A stretch of DNA of 34,615 nucleotides, taken from Chromera velia (Eukaryota > Sar > Chromeraceae). Made by a program: the position numbers and the translations under genes. Under the pieces are notes generated by a model that saw only the letters and a list, made by a program, of their open reading frames with translations, was not told the DNA's origin and did no database searches. Positions 23,055-33,054 of the stretch are shown here, piece by piece; the stretch's first letter is position 1, and every line of letters begins with the position of its first letter. The stretch lies in NCBI GenBank assembly GCA_018398765.1, contig JAHBMJ010001170.1:1-34615 (forward strand), given 5' to 3'.

Positions 23055-25477
23055 GCAAAGGGGGGGCAAGAGGGGCAGCGAGGGAGCGTAATGGTTACAC
23101 ACAGATGAACAGAGAGACGGGGGAAGGCGGGTAGGAAGGAACGCGAATACGTCAAACAGAGCGAGGGAGCAAAAACCAAGAAGTCAGTTGCAGAGTCAGT
23201 CAGAAGGCGCAAAGAGGGGGAGACACACGGGGATCGATTTCATTCTGCACTTACGTCGTTCCCCTCCTTCCTCTTTTACTCCCCCATCTCGTTTTCTGTT
23301 TCTTCGCGCATGTCTCCTCTCTATTCTCTCTGCGCGTACCACCTCCCTCTCTGTCCCTTCGGGTACCTTGTTCCTCTCTAATCCAGTTGAGAGACTGACT
23401 GGAGCCGAATGAAACGAAATCATCCGGGGAGTCGCCCTCATATTGCGGCGGTTCACCACATACACGTTCCCGCTCCTTCCACCCAGAGCGATGTGAGGGT
23501 GCTTCCTCCCCCCCTGTTGTGCCGCGATGGACAAAAGCCCCGTCTCCCCCATCTGCTCCAAGAGGGGAAGCTTGAACCTCTCAACAACCCCATCCTTGAG
23601 TCCACGAGTGAACTGCACCGAGATTATCGAGGGGGCATCCCCACAAGCGATCACCTCTGCAAACAGATAGACAGACAAGCAGGCACGCAGAGAGGCAGAA
23701 AGAATATGAATGCTCTTCTCGTTTCTTTTCTTCTCTTTATCCATGGACGGACGTGCAGCCGTGCAGAAGGACAGACAGACAGACATGTGCAGACCAGTCA
23801 GAGAAGGAGACGGGCGCACACAGCTTCAGGGCAAGAATGCGAGTGCGCAGAGAGACGTGACAGAAAGAAAAAAAAGGACCGGAGGAAAAAGCAGGCAGCC
23901 GGAGAACCAGAAATTGCCCCCCCCCCNCCCAAGCTGTCGACCCTCAAATTCAAGCCCCCCCCTCCCACGCATGCCAATCCTCATGCCATCCCGAAATCAC
24001 TGACTGACCCAAAAGTGCACTTTCAGGCCCCCTGGCAACTGTCAATGGATCCCAGCAAACATCCCACACAGCACCGAGGTGCTTTTTCAGAGTACACATC
24101 CACTGGGGTCGAACGTAGCACCCAGAGATTTCCCTGATTCCCTTCTTCCCCTTCTCCTCCGTCTCCGACCTGATCTTCCCGTCTGCACCCTCAATGGACC
24201 GAACCACCACACGCCCCTGACTGTCCGAAGAGACCAACCACCTGCCCCCAGGGTGCCAAGACAGGCCGAGCACTTCTGCGTCTCGCGCATGTCCCACCAG
24301 CTGCAGCATCCCATCCACATCTCCTGGGAGGTCCGCATACGGAAATCCTGTCAGCGCGGGACAGGCAGCGGTGTCCCGCCAGAACAACCGAACGCGACCT
24401 CCGCTGCCTGCTGTCGCAAAATAACGACGACCACCGAACACATGGGGATTTGTGCGGAGTTTGTTAATGCGACTCCCTTCAGTGTCTACCGTCCCCTTCC
24501 ACAGGATGGATCCGATAATTTCCTTCTCTTTTCCTGCAAACAAACATTGATGCTTCGGGGCAAAGAAGTGCGAAGGAACCGAAACCAGCTCGACGCTACT
24601 GCACGACTTCCCCTCCTCAGGCCGAGGAGCAGTGCCGATTCGGAGACAGGATCCATGAATCCCAAATCTGCAGACACAGAACAACAAAGGGAGGGAAACA
24701 CACAGACAACAAGTCCCATCGTTCTTGGTTTCAATAATCCAGAACGACGGACAGATGATTGCTTCCGCCAAGCACATGGATGTGGTGAATGCATAGGCAG
24801 ACTGCGGGCCTTCTGTCTGGTCTCCAGAGAAACCCGGAGCTGTGTAACCTCGGGCGGGGGGGGGCTGGGAAGACCAGCGAACTGTACTGGGGCGACAACC
24901 TGGGGAGGAGCAGGCGGGGCAGTGGAGGCGCGCGAATGGTGTGTGGACGTCTCAAGCAGTTGACATCTGTCTGAGACAAAAACAAAGAAGAGGAAAGAGA
25001 TGAGAAAAAAACTGAGACGACTCGATATTTGATGAAGGTGGGCAGACGTGTAGGCCCAACTTACTCGCAAGTGCACTGATGAAGCCAGTCGACGGTGACG
25101 GCTGGGCTGTCAGGGAGAAACAGTTTGCACTTGTCATAGGAAAATGGGGTGGACGACAGCCAAAGCATACTGTTGAATGTTTTGATTTCTTCATCTTCTC
25201 CTCCTGGATAAGAAGTGCCCGGAGAAAAATTGGCCAAGTCAGGTCGATGGGTCCGCAGATAATTTTGTAAAGCAGCAGCAGACACCCCCTTCGTCACATC
25301 CCTGGCCTCTCTTTCGCCCTCCTTCACTTCCTCCTGTTCACCATTCTTGGTCTTCTGCTCATCCTTTGGCCCCTCCAAGTTCAGGGCGTCAGAAAAAAAG
25401 TAACAGAACGAGTCTCCGTCTCCTCCTGCTTCATTCTTCCGAACAGACTCTGTGAGACTTTTCAGATTCTGCGGCAT
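21235..25477 (-). CDS. RBBP4/MSI1-type histone-binding WD40 protein with large insertions
   Basis: Exons chained in phase: 25477-25065, 24966-24009, 23656-23400 and 22962-21235 (donors GTAAGT, GTCAGT, GTCAGT), about 1,118 residues. Family evidence: exon 1 ends with SSTPFSYDKCKLFLPD and AVTVDWLH, matching the N-terminal histone-H4-binding block of RBBP4 (NTPFLYD...WPSL...WLP). Exon 2 has NKLRTNPHVFGGRRYFATAG, then LQLVGHARDAEVLGLSWHPG, then a KKHLGAVWDVCWDP blade. Exon 4 starts ISSLQFHPARQLVLGCASFD. Later comes LIFIHGGHLSPVTDFRW, a hallmark of RBBP4/MSI1 (LLFIHGGH...DFSW), then ATCGADGRVFIWRP. Such proteins are nuclear histone chaperone subunits of CAF-1, HDAC, NURF and PRC2 complexes. Usual length is about 430 residues; here exon 4 adds a poly-Ser tract, a Lys/Ala segment and a C-terminal tail of over 300 charged residues ending KDKKNKKKGG. 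A one-base frame break at a C9 run (24856-24864) is likely an assembly error. Confidence 0.78.
23003..23053. repeat. (CA)n microsatellite in the last intron of the RBBP4-like gene
   Basis: Alternating CA on the plus strand reads as (TG)n on the transcribed strand. It lies about 40-90 bases before the acceptor GTGTGTGTGCAG at 22963 inside the intron 23399-22963. Confidence 0.85.
23927..23927. other. single-N assembly ambiguity in a C run
   Basis: One undetermined base inside a run of about thirteen Cs. It lies in an intron of the RBBP4-like gene (24008-23657), so it has no coding consequence. Confidence 0.9.
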
Positions 25478-25784
25478 GGCTTAAATATTTGTGCGTGAGC
25501 TATCGGTCTTCACAGAAAGCAAGTAACTGAAACAAAGACAGAGAGCGATCAACTGATGAACAAGATTTCTCCGTGAGGTTAGAATACCGTCTCTACTGAG
25601 TACGTTCAAATACAGCTCAGGATTTCCCCCTGCTCAACGGGAATTTCTATGGCAGGGAAGTCATGTAATTTCGAGTTTTCTTTCAAGCAGTACCTGCACG
25701 GTGACAGCGTGTTAGACTTTCACATCTCTCTGAAGGGCTCGTGTAATCCGCGTCTGAGAAGCCTGGTAATAATTCAATGTCATT
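25478..25784. other. 5' flank of the RBBP4-like gene
   Basis: This segment would contain the promoter of the minus-strand gene. AAATATTTAAG lies directly upstream of the start codon, but too close to serve as a normal TATA box. Nothing else is recognised. Confidence 0.35.
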
Positions 25785-26056
25785 GCAATGTCTGGTGATG
25801 TCTGGTGCCGTCTGGTGCATTCTGGTGCCCGTGCCTTCAACACCGCAGGCAGGCTTGCATGGGCGCGCGGGCCGCGCGGCCGGCCGGGGCCGCCGGGCTG
25901 CCGCGTGCATGGGCGGGCCCGCGTGCCATGCATGCACGTTAATTCGGACCGTCCGCCGCGTTTCATGATGCCGCGCGTTGCTTCGTGTCGGCAAATGTAA
26001 GCTAGTTCTCCGCTGAGTCCAGGCATGTCCAGGCTGTCCAGCAATGTCCAGCATGG
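25785..26056. repeat. GC-rich block flanked by two decamer arrays
   Basis: Four TCTGGTG units spaced exactly 10 bases apart occupy 25791-25830. Four GTCCAG units spaced 9-10 bases apart occupy 26017-26055. The second set, read on the other strand (GCCTGGACAT), resembles the first (TCTGGTGATG). Between them 25858-25930 is extremely GC-rich (CGCGCGGGCCGCGCGGCC). It may be a small foldback element. Confidence 0.5.
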
Positions 26057-26067
26057 TTCGCCCATGG

Positions 26068-26233
26068 TTCAACTTCCACAGCTATGCTTTGCAGACAAGC
26101 TTATTATAAGACATAATAGATCATTGACATTATATTGTTGTGTTCATACCGCTGGTTCGATATGATCACTAGTCAAGAGTGACCGCTTGAATGAGCCTGC
26201 CGAGCTAGCTCCAATCTCAAGTGACACTCTCTA
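26068..26233 (+). repeat. 166-bp direct repeat, copy 1
   Basis: Starts TTCAACTTCCACAGC and ends GTGACACTCTCTA. It matches 26964-27129 with about five differences in 166 bases and no gaps. The pair flanks about 730 bases, including the 282-bp dispersed repeat. Confidence 0.85.
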
Positions 26234-26570
26234 ACCATGAAATTCCGACGAGAAAAATCCTAAACGTAGGCCATAAAAGGGCTACGACCCTCCTGCTGGC
26301 CGGACCGCATTCGAAGAGTGGGCTGCCCGAAGGGAGGCCACCACGGTGCAACGCCATAATGATTGGATGAGTGGGCAGGGAAGACCTACAAAATTCCACA
26401 CAATTCGAACGTTCCTCTGCCTCCTACCATCCCTTACATGGGATGAGTCGGCGGGTGTTTTTTTTATCTACTTCGATTAAGACACCTCTTAAGACCCCCA
26501 GCCACTGTCCCTGACGCATCATCCTCGACATGGCTCTCTCAGCCTCTCTGTCTCTCAGGTGGGCGGGCGG

Positions 26571-26852
26571 GCGTTTTTCTGTCTACCCTGATAGTTTTAC
26601 CCCCCTGGGCCCTGAGCCACTGTACCTAACGCGCTGTCAATTGCGCCGTCTTCGATGTGGCTTGGTCTCAGCATCTGACAGACTTGGACGTATTCTTTTA
26701 TCTACTGTTTCTGCTCCTCATAGCGTTCTTGGTTCAGCCACCGTTTTATATTCTGTCAGCCGTCTCGTGTTCTACTTTTTTTCGGAATATCTATAAAAGC
26801 GAATTTCTCATGCGGTGCCGCGCGCTAAGGCGACGCCCTTCTCTATACTTTT
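26571..26852 (+). repeat. 282-bp dispersed repeat, uninterrupted copy
   Basis: The same sequence is found at 32892-33054 plus 34145-34271, there split by a transposon. It contains TATCTATAAAAGCG (near 26787), a TATA-like word kept in both copies. The 130 bases upstream (about 26445-26570) look like an older, diverged duplicate of its first half. Confidence 0.9.
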
Positions 26853-26963
26853 TTCAAATGCCCCAGTGGCTTGCGCTCTTACCGTGTTGCAGCGCTTGGT
26901 TCCAGCTGAACCTGTATTCTTGCTCCGTTGTCTGTTTTGGTATGGCTCCGCAAGAATTCATAC

Positions 26964-27129
26964 TTCAACTTCTACAGCTATGCTTTGCAGACAAGCTTAT
27001 TATAAGACATAATAGATCATTGACATTATATTGTTGTGTTCATACCGCTGGTTCGATATGATCACTAGTCGAGAGTGACCGCTTGAATGAGCCTGCCAAG
27101 CTAGCTCCAATCTTAAGTGACACTCTTTA
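26964..27129 (+). repeat. 166-bp direct repeat, copy 2
   Basis: Second copy of the repeat at 26068-26233, same orientation, offset 896 bases. The ends lack the TG...CA expected for LTRs. Confidence 0.85.
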
Positions 27130-27575
27130 GCCCCCACACCCCCACAAACTCCCCAAGGGTGGCCTATGCGGGTTTACGCATGACCCGCATGGCCCTATGG
27201 CCTGTGGCATGGGCCGTGCCCCACTACTAGAACCGTGGCAGTACGCAACAGATGTACCAACTTCTTCATATCTTAAAACACTCTGCCCGTGCTCACACCG
27301 CGTCACAATGAGACAACACATACTATCATACTTGCTGAGAGGGTTAGACCCTCGAATCTGAAACTACATATACCAAGTCCTATCGTAGCAACTAACCCAG
27401 CTACATATGCTATCATACCTAATGGCAGAGTGAAAATTCCGTCACTTTAACATCAATGAAACCGACACTAGACCCGACAGTACCACTTCTCCTTACATAA
27501 TCTCATGTACCATAAATGTCCGTTTGTCATACTGTATTCACATCGCTACCGTTGTAGCCGGTTATAGCTCTTTCG
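27130..27575. other. unique-looking spacer before the satellite
   Basis: No gene or repeat family is recognised. 27165-27225 has GGCC/GCATG-rich words with partial dyad symmetry. Confidence 0.35.
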
Positions 27576-29495
27576 TGATACTACACCAAAACTGCAACCT
27601 CTCCACAACTGGAAAACCAACCATCCGTAACATATGACACCAGCTAAAAGCAGCACCCACCGCCTGCATAAACGCCCATCCTACAAATGGGAAAACAAGC
27701 CACACTAACCCAAAGTACCAGTCACAGTCCTCATAAACCCACCCAACCGATGGGAAAACCAGTCAAACTGACTTGCCTGAAACCAACCCTCACCGACTGC
27801 ATACACAACCCTCCGACGGTGGAGACCAAGTTATACTAACTGACAGCAGCCCTCGCAGACTGTATAAACCCCAATCCCAGAGACGGGAACACAATCTAAA
27901 CCCACTGAAAGCAGCACCAATAGTCTGCATAAACATCCATCCTGACAGATGAAAACCAAGTCCAACTAACCGACAGCAGCCGTCATACCGTCCGACTGTA
28001 TATACACTCAACCCACAGATGAGATATCATGTCATACCAACTAAAGGCATGCAGCCCTCCCAGACCGCCTCAACACCCGTATCCAACAATTCAACCAACA
28101 AGCCAAACCAGCCGGACACAGCGCCCACAGTCTGCCGAACACCTATCTGACAAATGGGGAAACAAATCAAAACAACTCCGAAAGCAGCATGCACCTTCCG
28201 CATAACACTAACTCGACAGATCTAACGATAGATGGGGACCCAGCCAAGCATACCGAAAGCAGCACTCATAGCCTGCATCAACATCCATCCCACCGGTGGG
28301 AAAACGCAAAACCAACTTACAGGAGCACTCACAGTCTGCATAATCACCCATCTTACAGATGGAAAATCTAAACGGGCCACACCCGCTGAAACCTGCAACT
28401 GCTTAAAGTTTTAACACCCCCCCAACCGGTGGGAAAAAGGCTGAACCAGCCGACCGCAGCGCCCACAGCCTGCATAAACACCCCTCCAACGAACGGAAAA
28501 CAACTAAGCCAAACCAGCTGACGCCAGCTGACCGTGTAGTACCCACGTACTGGATAGACATCCATCTAACAGATAGGAAAGACGCCAACACAACTCCCAG
28601 CAGTACTCCCCGACTGCATAAACACCCATTCTACAGACGGGGGAACAACCCAGCCAAACCTGCAGACAGCAGCCCTCTCCGTCTGTATATACATCCATTT
28701 TACCGATGGGAAGACGCCAAAACAACTGACAGAAGCACTCACCGACTGCATAAACATCCATCCGATAGGTGGAAAAACATAGCTAAACCAGCTGAAAGCA
28801 GCACTCACCATCTGTATGAACACCCCACCTACCCGTGGGAGAACGAGCTAACCTAAGACTGACCACAGCACTCGCCGCCCTAGCTCGCCGCCTGCCCAAA
28901 CCCCCATCCCACACCTGGGAAGAGAAGCCAAACCAACTGACTGCAGCACTCACAGTCCTCATAAACACCCATCTGGCAGATGGGAAAACAAGCTGAACCA
29001 GCTGAAAGCAGCATCTGCAGTCTGCACGAACACCCCTCCGACAGATGGGAAAACTAGCCAAACGAACTGACCGTAGCACACCCAGTCTGCATAAACATCC
29101 ATCAAACAGATGGGAAACAAGCTGAACCAGCTAACAGTAGCACTCACAGTCTGCGCAAACAGCCAACCTTCACGTCGGACAACAAGCCAACCGACCGACA
29201 GCAGCACCCATAGTCTGCCCAAACGCCCACCCTACAGATGGAAACGCAAGCCAAACCAACTGACAGTCTGCATAAACATCACAGTCTGCATAAACATCCA
29301 ACAGACAGATGGGAAAGCAAGTTGAACCTGCTGAAAGCAACACTCACGTCTGTATGAAAGCCAACCCTACAGACGAAAAATTCAAGTCAAACCGCCTGAT
29401 AGCAGCATACCCAGGCTGTACAAACAGACCTTCGACAACTGACAGGACCGGTAAAACCAACTGAAAAAACGGCCTTAACAGACAACACAGACCCT
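27576..29495 (+). repeat. satellite array, about 65-bp unit, left block (GATGGG type)
   Basis: About 29 degenerate units with consensus near CCCATC-N5-GATGGGAAAACAAGCCAAACCAACTGACAGCAGCACTCACAGTCTGCATAAACA. Period measured at clear units: GATGGG landmarks at 28981, 29046 and 29111 are 65 bases apart, with 64 afterwards. Each unit is centred on a short palindrome such as CCCATCTGGCAGATGGG (28968-28984). No open frame is conserved between units, so it is not a protein repeat. Confidence 0.9.
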
Positions 29496-30818
29496 CATCT
29501 CCGCATTCTCTACATTCTCTACATTCTCCACAATCTCTGCATTCTCTACAATCTTTGCATTCCCTGCAGTTTCTGCAATGTCTGCAATCTCTGCTATCTC
29601 TGGAGTTTCTGCATTCCTTGCAGTCTCTGCAGTGCCTGCAATCCCTGCCATCTCTGGAGTCTCTGCAATCTCTGCTTCTCTGCAATCTGTGCATTCTCTG
29701 CATTCTCGGCCTTCTCTACAACCTCTGCATTCTCTGTATTCTCTGCACTCTCTGGGTTCTCTGTACTCTCCGCATTCTCTACATTCTGTGCAATCTCTGC
29801 ATTCTCAGCATTCTTGCATTCTCCACAATCTCTGCGATCCTTGCATTCTCTGCATTCTCTGCAATCTCTGCATTCCCTGCAATCTTTGCAATCTCTATGT
29901 TCTCTGCATTCTTTGTCTTCTCCCCATTCTCTGCAACCTCTGCACTCCCTGCATTCTCTGCATTCTCTGCACTCACTGCATTCTCCGCAATTTCTGCACT
30001 CTCTGCATTTTCTGCATTCTCTGTATTTTCTACATTCTACGCAATCTCTGCATTCCCTGCAGTCTCTACAATCTCTGTGTTCTCTGTATTCTTTGTGTTC
30101 TCCCTATTCTCTGCAACCTCTGCAATCCCTGCATTCTCTGTATTCTCCGCACTCTCTGCATTCCCTGCAGTCTCTGCATTTTCTGCATCCTCTGTACTCT
30201 CTGCACTCCCCGCCATCTCTGCACTGTCTGCATTCTCTGCAACCTCTGCAGTCTCTGCATTCTCTCCCAACCTTTGAATCTCTGCATTATCTATATCCTC
30301 TGCATTCTCTGTATTCTCTCAGATGCATTCTCTGCAATTTCTGTAATCTCTGTAAACTCTGTATTCTCTTCAGTCTCCGTATTCTCTGCATTCTCGGCAA
30401 TCCCTGCCTTCTCTGCAGTCTCTACAATTGCTGCATTCTCTACAATCGCTGCATTCTCTGCAATCTCTGCATTCTCTACAGTTTCTACATTCTCTGCAAA
30501 CTCTGCATTCTGTATTCTCTGCATTCTCTGCACTTTCTGCAGTCTTCGCATTCTCTGTACTCTCTGTATCCTCTGCATTCTCTGCACTCTCTGCATTCTC
30601 CGCCATCTCTGCAATCTCTGCATTCTCTGCAATCTTTGTCTTCTCTTCAGTCTCTGCAATCTCTGCATTCGCTGTATTCTCTGCAATCTCCGCATTTTCT
30701 GCACTCTCTGTCTCCGCATTCTCTACAAACTCTGCATTCTCTGCAGTCTCCACATTCTCTGCAATCTCTGCATTCTGTGCAATCTTTACATTCTCTGGAT
30801 TCTTTGCATTCTCTGCTA
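29496..30818. repeat. 9-bp minisatellite (TCTGCANTC)n embedded in the satellite
   Basis: About 145 units of TCTGCATTC, TCTGCAATC, TCTGCAGTC and variants. Since nine is a multiple of three, all three forward frames (SAF, LHS, CIL repeats) and the reverse frames (ENA, RMQ, ECR repeats) stay open for hundreds of codons without any sign of a gene. The word GTCTGCAT also occurs in each flanking 65-bp satellite unit, a plausible seed. Confidence 0.95.
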
Positions 30819-32250
30819 ATTGATAGCAGCCCTCGGAGACCATACACACACCGGGCTCTTTCTAATACGTGTGACAACGAGTTAAACCAGCTGATAGCAG
30901 CACTCACAGTCTACATAAATACCCATCATACAGATCGAAAAAAAGTTACAACAACTGAAAGCGGCGATTCACCTCTGCATGAACGCTCATCCGACAGATG
31001 AGACAAAAGCCAACCTAGCTGAAAGCAGCACTCACAGACTGCACGAGCACTCATCAGACAGATGAGACAACAAGCTGACCCAACTGAGGGCAGCCCTCAC
31101 CGACTGCACGAACACCCCACCGACAGGTCAGAGAGTAAGCCAATCCAACTGAGGGCAGCCCTGATAGTTTGAGACTGCACAGACCTTCATTTGACAGATG
31201 AGACATAAAGCCAAACCAACTGAGGGCAGCCCTGATACACTGTATGAACACTTATCCTCCAGATGACAGAGAAAACTAAATTGACTGAAAGCAGCACCCA
31301 CAGACCGCACAATCCCTCATCCGACACCTGAGACCACAAGCCGACCTTGCTGACAGCAGCCCTAATGGACTGCCTAAAACTCATTCGATAAATGAGACAA
31401 AGGCTAATCCAACTGAAAGCGGCACTTCCGGCCTGCACGAACACTCATCTGACAGATGAGACCAAAGCGAATCCAACCACATGCAGCACTCACGGCCTTT
31501 ACAAATTTTTTTCTGACGGATAGGACAGAAAGCCAATCTAACCAAAGCAGCACTCACAGCTTGTACGAACTCCCGTATAATAAATGCGACAACAAGCCCC
31601 TCCAACTGAGAGCAGCCCTCACTGACTGCACGAGTTCCCATCTGACGGATGAGACAACAAGCTAAACCAAATGACTCAGCACTCATGGATTGCATGAGCG
31701 CCCCCCCAACAGATGATGCACCAAGCCAAACCAACTGAAAATAGCACCCGCAGACTGTACAGACTCTCACCCAACAGATGGGACAACAAAGCCTCGGCAT
31801 TCCATACGTCTAAGAGCAGCCCTAACAGACTACCTAGCACACTACATGATCCCTCATCTGACAGATGAGACAACAAGCCAAGTCAACTGAGAGCAACACT
31901 TATCAACTGCATGAACACTCGTCCAACAGATAAGACAACGAGTCAAACCAGCTGAATGCAGGACTCACAGTCCGCGTAAATAGCGCTCACACAAATAAAA
32001 AAACATACCAAAACCACTGAGAACAGCCTTGACATACTGCAAATACATTCATCCCACAGATGAGATAAAAAGCCACTCCGACAGAGGGCACCGTATGAAC
32101 ACTCATCCTACAGATGACACACACAGCCAGTCCTACTGACCGCGGCACTCCCGGACGCTCCCAGACTGTACGAGCACTCATCCAACCGATGAGACAGCAT
32201 GCTACACCAACTGAAAACACCACTCATGGACTGCATAACCTCTCATCCTG
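30819..32250 (+). repeat. satellite array, about 65-bp unit, right block (GATGAG type)
   Basis: About 22 units in the same orientation as the left block, but with CTCATC...GATGAG in place of CCCATC...GATGGG. Period is 64-65 (landmarks at 30997, 31061 and 31126). Perfect palindromes CTCATCTGACAGATGAG occur at 31444-31460 and 31853-31869. The array fades out after 32245. Confidence 0.9.
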
Positions 32251-32891
32251 CCGACGCACGTCACTACTGCTTCGCAGGTTCCTGGAGCCCTACCGAGCCT
32301 GGGGGGAACGACGCCATATACTGCTACCTAACGCCCCTTGCATACGACTCCCCTTGTTTCCTAACCTTGGCCTCTCTCTGCGCCTCAATCAAGTCGCCCT
32401 GTGTCGCCGCTGACCCAGCAGCCGGCTACCCTCACTCTGCGGGTGCACCATTCTGCTCCGGTCTCGGCACCACGCGTTGCTTTGTAACCGTCGTCTCTGC
32501 CGGACATTCCCCTTCTGGCAACCTTCTAGCTGCCTTGCAGCTCAGAGAGTCTCGCCAACTGTAGGCCTTTCCTTCAACTGTGCGTAGCAGACTCTGCCCT
32601 CCAGTTTCATTCGGCCCAAGGCCACGACGTCAACATGTGGCATGAACCAAACAGGAAGAAATCACGCCCGCGGCGTCTCGCAGTCCATTCGAGTCTTCCG
32701 TCCTTTCCAAACCACAAGACAACGTTGCAACGGCCTTGCCCCTTCTCGGTAACAGACTGCTACCCCTCTGGGCTCCACCTCGCTCCGCCAGCGGCGGCAG
32801 ACCCTGCTTGGTGAGAGCGGGCACGTCAACGACGGCTCACCGCGCTTCTCATTTCTCTTGCTCCGGACTGGACCACGTCTACGAACCGCAA
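32251..32891. other. GC-richer spacer, no gene recognised
   Basis: An open frame continues from the satellite to 32564 on the plus strand (about 100 unique codons), but it starts inside the satellite and has no recognised similarity. It could be a fragment of the same mobile unit that carries the 282-bp repeat. Confidence 0.35.
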
Positions 32892-33054
32892 GCGTTTTTC
32901 TGTCTACCCCGATAGTTTTACCCCCCTGGGCCCTGAGCCACTGTGCCTGACGCGCTGTCAATTGCGCCGTCTTCGATGTGGCTCGGTCCCGGCATCTGAC
33001 AGACTTGGACGTATTCTTTTATCTACTGTTTCTGCTCCTCATAGCGTTCTTGGT
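32892..33054 (+). repeat. 282-bp dispersed repeat, second copy, 5' part
   Basis: Matches 26571-26733 base for base in length (163) with a handful of substitutions, and stops exactly at the transposon insertion after TTCTTGGT. Confidence 0.9.

Noticed and set aside
24087-24150. Alternative minus-strand frame with a WD-like string (SLGATFDPSGCVL)
   Set aside because: It ends at a stop directly afterwards. The neighbouring frame is open throughout, contains KKHLGAVWDVCWDP, and splices in phase to the next exon.
26068-27129. LTR retrotransposon with 166-bp LTRs
   Set aside because: The repeats do not start TG or end CA, and no primer-binding site, gag or pol sequence lies between them.
29496-30818. 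Long reading frames of Leu-His-Ser, Ser-Ala-Phe and Cys-Ile-Leu repeats (up to 413 codons)
   Set aside because: They are products of a 9-bp repeat with no stop in most frames. All frames are equally open and no start context or unique domain is present.
27576-32250. CRISPR-like array of regularly spaced palindromes
   Set aside because: The whole 65-bp unit is repeated, with no unique spacers, the units are diverged, and the host DNA is clearly eukaryotic.
32199-32564. 121-codon plus-strand frame after the satellite
   Set aside because: Its start lies in the satellite and the unique part has no recognised similarity. It may be a repeat fragment and is not supportable as a gene.
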